A DNA stretch of 41,477 nt, taken from positions 1-41,477 of the forward strand of contig CAIQUG010000165.1 of NCBI GenBank assembly GCA_903874895.1. Direction: 5' to 3'. The translations under genes and the position numbers were made by a program. Numbering within the stretch: the first letter of the stretch is position 1; every line of letters starts with the position of its first letter. The notes beneath the pieces are model-generated. The model was given only the letters and a program-made list of their open reading frames with translations, was not told the origin of the DNA and did no database searches. Below are positions 33,638-41,477 of this stretch, piece after piece. This stretch comes from an uncultured Caulobacterales bacterium (GTDB lineage: Bacteria > Pseudomonadota > Alphaproteobacteria > Caulobacterales > Caulobacteraceae).

Positions 33638-35044
33638 CTAGATGTGCAAAACCATGCCATAGGCGTCGAGGGTGGCCTCGTGCATGGCCTCCGACAGGGT
33701 GGGATGGGCGAAGACCGTCGCCATCAGCTCCGCCTCGGTGGCTTCCAGGGTCATGGCGACGACAAAGCCCTGGATCATCTCCGTGACCCCTTCCCCGATC
33801 AGGTGTGCCCCTATCAAGGCCCCGGTGGCATCATCGAACAGCACCTTGACGAAGCCGTCGGTCTCCCCCGATGCAATGGCCTTGCCGTTTACCCGGAAGG
33901 GGAAGCGGCCGATCTTGACCTTGCGTCCCTCTGCCCGGGCCGCCTGCTCCGTCAGACCCACCGACGCCACCTGGGGCTGGGCGTAGGTGCAGCCGGGAAT
34001 GGGCGAGTGGACCTTCACCGGGGCCTTTCCGGCGATATGCTCCACGCAGTGGATACCCTCGTGGCTCGCCTTGTGCGCCAGCCAGGGAGGACCCGCGACG
34101 TCGCCAATGGCATAGAGCCCCGCCACACCGGTTCCGCCATGGTCATCGGTAACCACGTGGCCGCGGTCGATCTTCACGCCGAGCGCCTCGAGGCCCAGGC
34201 CCTCGATATTGGCCTCTATGCCCACGGCGACGATGGCCCGCTCTGCGGTCAGGGTCTCGGCCTTGCCGCCGGCCTCGACGGTCAGGGAGACCCCGGTCGC
34301 GGTCTTGGCGAGCGCCGTCACCTTGACCCCGACCCGGAACTTCAGGCCACGCTTCTGGAAGGCCTTCAGGGCCGTGGCGGACACCTCCTCGTCCTCCACC
34401 GGCAGGATGCGGTCCATGGCCTCGATGACCGTCACCTCGGCACCGAGGGCCCGGTAGAAGCTGGCGAATTCGATGCCGATGGCCCCGGAGCCGATGACCA
34501 GCAGCGACTTCGGCATGGCCTTGGCGGTCATGGCATCCCGATAGGTCCAGACCCGGTCCCCGTCACTCACCAGACCGATGGCAGGAACCTCCCTCGCCCG
34601 GGCGCCGGTCGCGACGATCACGGCCCCGGCCTGCACGGTGCGGGTGGCGCCGGCCTTCAGGGCGATCTGCACCTTCGGCGCGGGGGTCCCCTTCTGCAGG
34701 CTGGCCACACCCTCGATCACCTCGATCTTGTGCTTTTTCATCAGGAAGCCGACACCGCCGTTCAGCTGCCTGGCCACGCCGCGGGAGCGCTCCACCACCT
34801 TGGCAAAGTCGAAGGCCGGCTTCTCCGCGCTCAGACCGTAGTCGCCCAGGTGGGACAGCTTCTCGAACACCTCGCCCGACTTCAGCAGGGCCTTGGTGGG
34901 GATGCAGCCCCAATTGAGGCAGATGCCCCCCAGGTTCTCCCGCTCGACAATGGCCGTCTTCAGGCCCAGCTGAGACGCCCGGATCGCCGCCACATAGCCG
35001 CCGGGACCGGAACCAATGACGATGAGATCGAAGTCGACGGCCAT
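33638..35044 (-). CDS. lpdA: Dihydrolipoyl dehydrogenase (E3)
   Basis: A 468-residue flavoprotein that reoxidises dihydrolipoyl groups with NAD. Motifs are the FAD-binding GSGPGGYVAA (about 12-21), the redox disulfide GGICLNWGCIPTK (about 39-51), the NAD-binding GSGAIGIEFA (about 180-189), the flavin-site GDVAGPPWLAHKA and the catalytic HPTLSEAMHE near the C-terminus. AGGAGG seven bases before ATG 35044 is the best ribosome site of the block. It follows pdhC and serves the pyruvate dehydrogenase complex. Confidence 0.96.
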   Translation of the reverse strand: MAVDFDLIVIGSGPGGYVAAIRASQLGLKTAIVERENLGGICLNWGCIPTKALLKSGEVFEKLSHLGDYGLSAEKPAFDFAKVVERSRGVARQLNGGVGFLMKKHKIEVIEGVASLQKGTPAPKVQIALKAGATRTVQAGAVIVATGARAREVPAIGLVSDGDRVWTYRDAMTAKAMPKSLLVIGSGAIGIEFASFYRALGAEVTVIEAMDRILPVEDEEVSATALKAFQKRGLKFRVGVKVTALAKTATGVSLTVEAGGKAETLTAERAIVAVGIEANIEGLGLEALGVKIDRGHVVTDDHGGTGVAGLYAIGDVAGPPWLAHKASHEGIHCVEHIAGKAPVKVHSPIPGCTYAQPQVASVGLTEQAARAEGRKVKIGRFPFRVNGKAIASGETDGFVKVLFDDATGALIGAHLIGEGVTEMIQGFVVAMTLEATEAELMATVFAHPTLSEAMHEATLDAYGMVLHI

Positions 35045-35098
35045 GGGCGGTCCTCCTGAAACGAAGTCTGTAGCATCCGGTCGGGATCGCGACGGCGA

Positions 35099-36367
35099 TC
35101 AGGCCAGCAAGGTCACCGGGTCTTCCACGAAGCCCTTGAACGCTGTCAGGAACCGAGCGCCGATCGCCCCGTCCACCACCCTGTGGTCGCAGGTCAGGGT
35201 CACGCTCATGACGGTCGCGATGGCCAGCTGGTCCCCGCGGACCACGGGGCGCTTTTCCCCAGCCCCCACGGACAGGATGCAGCCCTGCGGCTCGTTGATG
35301 ATCGAGGCGAAGGACCGGATGCCCATCATGCCGAGATTGGAGATGGAGAAGGTGCCGCCCTGGAACTCCTCCGGCTTCAGCTTGCGGGTCCGCGCCCGAT
35401 CGGCGAGGTCCTTCATGCTGACGGCGATGTCGGCCAGGGACCGGTCCTCGGCATGGCGAATGATCGGCGTGATCAGGCCCCCATCGATCGCCACGGCGAC
35501 GGCGATATCGGCGTGATGATGCAGGGCGATCCCGTCTGGGGTGAAGCTGGCATTGGCCTCTGGCACCCCTTTCAGCGCCGCGGCCGCAGCCTTGATGATC
35601 AGGTCATTGACGCTGACCTTGATCTTCCGCGCCTCGAGGGCCCCGTTGATGCGGGCGCGGGCATCGAGCAGACGGTCGATCTCGAGGTCGATGTTCAGGG
35701 GGAAGTGGGGCACGTCCCGGAAGCTGTCGGTCAGCCGCCGGGCGATGGTCCTGCGCATCCCGTCCAGGGGCACGAGGTCGTAGCTGCCCGGCGCAATGCC
35801 CATCTGCTCCAGCGACAGCACCTGGCGCGACGCGGCGGCTGCGGGGGTGGCGGAGACCGCTTTCGCCGGGCCCGGTGACGCGGCCGCGATGTCGGCGGCA
35901 ATGATGCGGCCATGCGGACCGGTGCCCGTCACGGACGCAAGGTCGACACCCTTCTGCCCGGCGAGCCGACGGGCCAGCGGGCTGGCGAAGACGCGGGGGG
36001 CACCGATCGCCACGGCGGCGGCAGCCGGCGCCTTGGGAGCCGCAGGGACGATCGGCGCAGGCGCTGGCGTCGAAGCTGCGGCTGTCGGTGCCGCCACCGG
36101 TGCCACGGCGGCGGGTCGGGCCGCCTCCCCGTCCGCCTGCAGGCGGGCGATCGGGGTGTTCACCTTCACCCCCTCGGTCCCGGCGGCCACGAGAAGCTCG
36201 GTCACCACGCCCTCGTCCACGGCCTCCACTTCCATGGTGGCCTTGTCCGTCTCTATCTCGGCGATCACATCCCCGGCCGAGACCGTATCCCCCACCTTGA
36301 TATGCCACTTGGTCAGGACGCCGTCTTCCATGGTGGGCGACAGGGCGGGCATGAGGATGTCAGTCAT
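35099..36367 (-). CDS. pdhC: Pyruvate dehydrogenase E2, dihydrolipoamide acetyltransferase
   Basis: A 422-residue core subunit that transfers acetyl from lipoyl to CoA. One N-terminal lipoyl domain (about 1-80) has the modified lysine in [11 protein letters not shown] (about 43). An Ala/Pro linker, a peripheral-subunit-binding domain ([16 protein letters not shown], about 128-143), a second linker and the catalytic domain (about 195-422) follow, with the active-site DHRVVDG near residue 400. The ATG overlaps the stop of the GFA-family gene (ATGA), so translation is coupled to it rather than directly to pdhB. Confidence 0.95.
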   Translation of the reverse strand: MTDILMPALSPTMEDGVLTKWHIKVGDTVSAGDVIAEIETDKATMEVEAVDEGVVTELLVAAGTEGVKVNTPIARLQADGEAARPAAVAPVAAPTAAASTPAPAPIVPAAPKAPAAAAVAIGAPRVFASPLARRLAGQKGVDLASVTGTGPHGRIIAADIAAASPGPAKAVSATPAAAASRQVLSLEQMGIAPGSYDLVPLDGMRRTIARRLTDSFRDVPHFPLNIDLEIDRLLDARARINGALEARKIKVSVNDLIIKAAAAALKGVPEANASFTPDGIALHHHADIAVAVAIDGGLITPIIRHAEDRSLADIAVSMKDLADRARTRKLKPEEFQGGTFSISNLGMMGIRSFASIINEPQGCILSVGAGEKRPVVRGDQLAIATVMSVTLTCDHRVVDGAIGARFLTAFKGFVEDPVTLLA

Positions 36368-36760
36368 GCGGGGTCCTCACTCAGATGGGCGAGACCCGCG
36401 GCATGGGCCTCCCAGTTTTGACCGTCGAAGGCCTCGATGCGCAGGTCCAGCGTCTGGCGCGCATCCAGGCACCGGGCATTCACCGACCAGCCGTCGGGAT
36501 TGGAGCGGGGGCGGTAGAAGCTCTTCACGCCGCAGGTGCGGCAGAACAGATGCTTCGCCACACCAGTGTTGAAGGTGTACTCGGTCAGGGTCGCCGGATC
36601 GGTCAGAAGACGGAACCGACGTTCCGGCACGATGGCGTGCAGGAAGCCCACCTTGTCGCACATGGAACAGTTGCAGGCGTGGACCTCGACCACCTCGGGC
36701 AGGTCCACCTCGAAGCGCACGGCACCGCAGTGACAGCCGCCCGTCCGGGAGAACATCGGC

Positions 36761-36768
<8 letters not shown>
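36364..36768 (-). CDS. GFA-family (CENP-V/GFA domain) zinc protein embedded in the pdh operon
   Basis: A 134-residue single-domain protein of the GFA fold, named after glutathione-dependent formaldehyde-activating enzyme. Zinc-binding cysteines appear as [10 protein letters not shown] (about 11-20), CNCSMC (about 32-37) and FCRTCG (about 75-80). Family members have diverse or unknown functions, and glutathione/formaldehyde activity should not be assumed. The gene overlaps pdhB by eight bases and pdhC by four, so it is co-translated with the complex. A role with carbonyl or thiol adducts near pyruvate metabolism is only a guess. Confidence 0.88.
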
Positions 36769-38107
<1,339 letters not shown>

Positions 38108-38118
38108 GCGGCTCGGCC

Positions 38119-39129
38119 TTACAGATAGACGTCAGTGTAGAGCTCGGACGGATCCGGCTCGGGGGCAGTACGGGCGAATTCGGCACTTTCGGCCACGATC
38201 TTCTTCACGTCCGCGTCGAGGGCCTTCAGCGTCGCCTCGTCGGCATAGCCCAGGGCTTCCAGACGCTCGCGGAAGTGATCGATGGGATCGCGGGCCTTCT
38301 TGACCGCGTCCACCTCTTCCCGGGTCCGGTACTTGGCGGGGTCCGACATGGAGTGGCCGCGATACCGGTAGGTCTTCATCTCGAGGATGTAGGGACCCTT
38401 GCCCGAGCGCGCATGGTCCGCGGCCCGGGCTCCGGCCACCGCCACCGCCTCCACGTCCATGCCGTCCACTTCCTCGCCGGGGATGTTGAACGACACGCCC
38501 CGCTTGTAGAGGTGGGTTTCCGCCGACGCCCGCTCCACGCTGGTACCCATGGCGTACTGGTTGTTCTCGATCACGTAGACCACCGGCAGCCGCCAGAGCT
38601 CCGCCATGTTGAAGCTTTCGTAGACCTGCCCCTGGTTGGCGGCGCCGTCGCCGAAATAGGTGAAGCTGACATTGGCCGCACCCCGATAGTGATTGGCGAA
38701 ACCGAGGCCGGTTCCCAGACTGACCTGCGCGCCCACGATGCCGTGACCGCCGAAGAACCCGGCCTCCACGTCGAACATGTGCATGGACCCGCCCTTGCCC
38801 TTGGCGACACCGGCCGCCCGACCGGTCAGTTCGGCCATGACCGCCCGCGGGTCCATGCCGGCTGCCAGCATGTGTCCGTGGTCGCGATATCCGGTGATGA
38901 TCTGGTCGCCCGGGTGCTTGATCGCCTGCATGCCCACGGCAATGGCTTCCTGGCCGATGTAGAGATGGCAGAAACCGCCGATCAATCCCATGCCGTAGAG
39001 CTGGCCCGCGCGCTCCTCGAAGCGGCGGATGAGCAGCATGCTCCGGTACCACTCCAGCATCTGATCCCGAGAGGGCGCGTCGATCTTGCTGGCAGCAACC
39101 GCCGCCTTGGACGCCTTGGGACGAGCCAT
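38119..39129 (-). CDS. pdhA: Pyruvate dehydrogenase E1 alpha subunit
   Basis: A 336-residue ThDP-dependent subunit starting at ATG 39129, six bases after AGGAAGG; ten upstream codons were rejected. Motifs include [14 protein letters not shown] near residue 30-43, [19 protein letters not shown], the ThDP/Mg motif [17 protein letters not shown] (about 160-176), and [15 protein letters not shown], the loop corresponding to the regulatory phosphorylation region in mitochondria. It is the first gene of the pdh run, after a 155-bp gap from ftsB. Confidence 0.95.
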   Translation of the reverse strand: MARPKASKAAVAASKIDAPSRDQMLEWYRSMLLIRRFEERAGQLYGMGLIGGFCHLYIGQEAIAVGMQAIKHPGDQIITGYRDHGHMLAAGMDPRAVMAELTGRAAGVAKGKGGSMHMFDVEAGFFGGHGIVGAQVSLGTGLGFANHYRGAANVSFTYFGDGAANQGQVYESFNMAELWRLPVVYVIENNQYAMGTSVERASAETHLYKRGVSFNIPGEEVDGMDVEAVAVAGARAADHARSGKGPYILEMKTYRYRGHSMSDPAKYRTREEVDAVKKARDPIDHFRERLEALGYADEATLKALDADVKKIVAESAEFARTAPEPDPSELYTDVYL

Positions 39130-39251
39130 GTCACACCTTCCTGACCGCATCATGCGCACCGGAACGAGACCAAGTCACCGTGCCGGCACCGCTGTCTTAA
39201 TCAGCCGCCTGTCTGGCGTCCAATTCCTTTTTGAGCCTCGAAATCCGGGGT

Positions 39252-39280
39252 TGTGTCGCGCAAATGCAAACGATTGTCAA
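39252..39280 (-). promoter_or_regulatory. Candidate promoter of the pdh operon
   Basis: On the minus strand TTGACA (39280-39275) matches the -35 consensus. A poor -10 (GACACA, 39257-39252) lies 17 bp downstream. The AT-richer context between ftsB and pdhA makes a promoter likely; the exact elements are uncertain. Confidence 0.3.
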
Positions 39281-39284
39281 AAAC

Positions 39285-39608
39285 TCAGTTCGCGCGCCGG
39301 ATGACGTAATCCCGGGGGTCGGAATAGCCGAGCATAGTCTGTGCCCGCTCCTCGAGATAGTCCCTGGAAAGGTTGGTTTCGGACATCAGCTTGATGCGCG
39401 CCGCAAGGTCAGCGTGGCGCCGGCGCAGACTGGCCAGTTCACGCTCCCGTTGCGCCAGGACGGCGTCCCGCCGGGCATGGGTCAGCAACCCTCGATCCCC
39501 GGTCAGGGCGTTGATTCCGAAATAGAAGATCAGGCCAGCAATCAGCGCCGCCGGGACATACGGGCGGATATTCACGGACAAGATCTCACTCCGACGCCAA
39601 GCCAGCAC
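39285..39608 (-). CDS. ftsB: FtsB/DivIC-family septum formation protein
   Basis: A small bitopic divisome protein, up to 107 residues. A short cytoplasmic tail, one membrane helix (YVPAALIAGLIFYFGINALTG, with its break about residues 17-37) and a periplasmic coiled coil (AVLAQRERELASLRRRHADLAARI) are the family hallmarks. The tail ends ERAQTMLGYSDPRDYVIR, as in alphaproteobacterial FtsB. It links FtsL and FtsQ at the septum. The start is uncertain: GTG 39608, TTG 39581 and GTG 39575 are all in frame, and a GGAG sits seven bases before the TTG. It lies between eno and pdhA. Confidence 0.85.
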   Translation of the reverse strand: MLAWRRSEILSVNIRPYVPAALIAGLIFYFGINALTGDRGLLTHARRDAVLAQRERELASLRRRHADLAARIKLMSETNLSRDYLEERAQTMLGYSDPRDYVIRRAN

Positions 39609-39609
39609 G

Positions 39610-39626
39610 GCAAGAGCCCCTCTTGC
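39610..39626. repeat. Hairpin at the ftsB 5' end
   Basis: GCAAGAG (39610-39616) and CTCTTGC (39620-39626) form a perfect 7-bp stem around a three-base loop, directly upstream of the GTG at 39608. It would sequester the GAGGGG ribosome site of that start, so either it regulates ftsB or a downstream start is used. It could also be part of the transcript end of eno. Confidence 0.35.
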
Positions 39627-39728
39627 GAAAGAGCCACATTGCTGCCGGATTGTCCTTAATATCCGCTTAAAATACCGCCACTTGATCGGTGGGAAGCGGC
39701 GCCGGAGGGATCGCTGCCGGGGCGGAAT

Positions 39729-41072
<1,344 letters not shown>

Positions 41073-41157
41073 TCAACCGCGGGCGCTTGACGTTGCAGAC
41101 GGAAGTGGATCAGGTCGGCACCATATCCATCCGGAACGCTCCCCTGACGAGGTCCCC

Positions 41158-41477
41158 ATGCTGCTGATCGCCATACAGGACGGCATCGCTGTTCTGACCC
41201 TGAACCGTCCCGAAGCGATGAACGCCCTCTCCCGCGACCTGCGCCGGGCCCTTTATGACGGGCTGAAGGCGGTGGAGGCTGATCCGGAGGTCCGCGTCAT
41301 CATCCTCACCGGTGCCGGCGACCGGGCCTTCACTGCGGGACTGGACCTGAAGGAGCTCGGCTCCGATCCCGGCGGCATGTCGGCGGCCAATGCCGCAGGG
41401 GCCGAGGCCAACCCGGTCAAGGCCATCGAGATGTGCGTCAAGCCCGTGATCGGGGCCATCAACGGGGTCGCCATCAC
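41158..41477 (+). CDS. Enoyl-CoA hydratase/isomerase family protein, 3' truncated by window edge
   Basis: ATG 41158, five bases after GAGG, opens a frame of 106 codons running off the right edge. The sequence VLTLNRPEAMNALSRDLRRAL is the standard crotonase N-terminus, and FTAGLDLKEL is the first half of the oxyanion hole (Gly in place of the usual Ala-Asp pattern, LDLKEL after it). VKPVIGAINGVAI at the edge leads into the second half. The catalytic glutamates lie beyond the window, so hydratase and isomerase cannot be separated. It is divergent from eno across 142 bp. Confidence 0.88.
   Translation, partial: MLLIAIQDGIAVLTLNRPEAMNALSRDLRRALYDGLKAVEADPEVRVIILTGAGDRAFTAGLDLKELGSDPGGMSAANAAGAEANPVKAIEMCVKPVIGAINGVAI

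Noticed and set aside
39640-39700. Terminator between eno and ftsB (CCAC...GTGG followed by TATTTTA)
   Set aside because: The stem has only four pairs and a seven-base loop, too weak to call.

Overview
The window is a high-GC (about 70 % over most of its length) bacterial chromosome segment. It most likely comes from an alphaproteobacterium, and Caulobacterales or a close relative fits best. Three things point there: the block eno / ftsB / pdhA / pdhB (with a fused lipoyl domain) / pdhC / lpdA / lipA / coq10-type gene, the GGAAC-N16-CGTT promoter typical of the alphaproteobacterial general stress sigma factor EcfG, and a large TonB-dependent receptor. The genus cannot be fixed from sequence reading alone. 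I saw no tRNA, rRNA, CRISPR array or insertion sequence.

Layout. (1) Positions 1-635 are AT-richer than the rest. They hold the start of a minus-strand gene resembling the MrcB-like N-terminal domain of restriction enzymes, then about 440 bp of structured non-coding DNA; this looks like the edge of an accessory island. (2) 636-2783: two small unknown minus-strand genes, a small membrane protein and an epoxide-hydrolase-like alpha/beta hydrolase. (3) 2957-16142: a polyamine region with a PuuA-like glutamine synthetase, a complete PotF/H/I/G-type ABC importer, a putrescine aminotransferase (SpuC-like), a Tat-exported spermidine dehydrogenase, a convergent second PuuA-like ligase, and a TonB-dependent receptor divergent from that ligase. 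Similar TGTGATCACAG-type palindromes lie in both control regions, suggesting one regulon. (4) 16229-17934: alanine dehydrogenase divergent from an Lrp/AsnC regulator, with TTTTC-GGT-GAAAA repeats between them. (5) 18080-26238: a GGDEF-EAL protein, a thiolase, secreted YceI, a cytochrome b561-YceI fusion, an acyl-CoA dehydrogenase, a tiny zinc-ribbon protein and an enoyl-CoA hydratase. (6) 26275-27401: a membrane protein and a small secreted basic protein, divergently transcribed from what look like back-to-back EcfG promoters. (7) 27553-31566: a 1337-residue Pls/PosA-family single-module NRPS (adenylation, carrier, then three tandem two-helix plus beta-helix modules), the best candidate here for an uncharacterised natural-product system. 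(8) 31635-41477: a lipoprotein cytochrome c, then on the minus strand the Coq10-like protein, LipA, the pyruvate dehydrogenase complex with a GFA-family gene spliced into it, FtsB and enolase, and finally a truncated enoyl-CoA hydratase on the plus strand.

How the genes work together. The polyamine cluster can import putrescine or spermidine and send them by gamma-glutamylation, transamination or oxidative cleavage toward 4-aminobutyrate and succinate. The minus-strand core block links glycolysis (enolase) to acetyl-CoA (PDH complex), with lipoate made by LipA. Fatty-acid-type oxidation genes are scattered singly rather than forming one operon.
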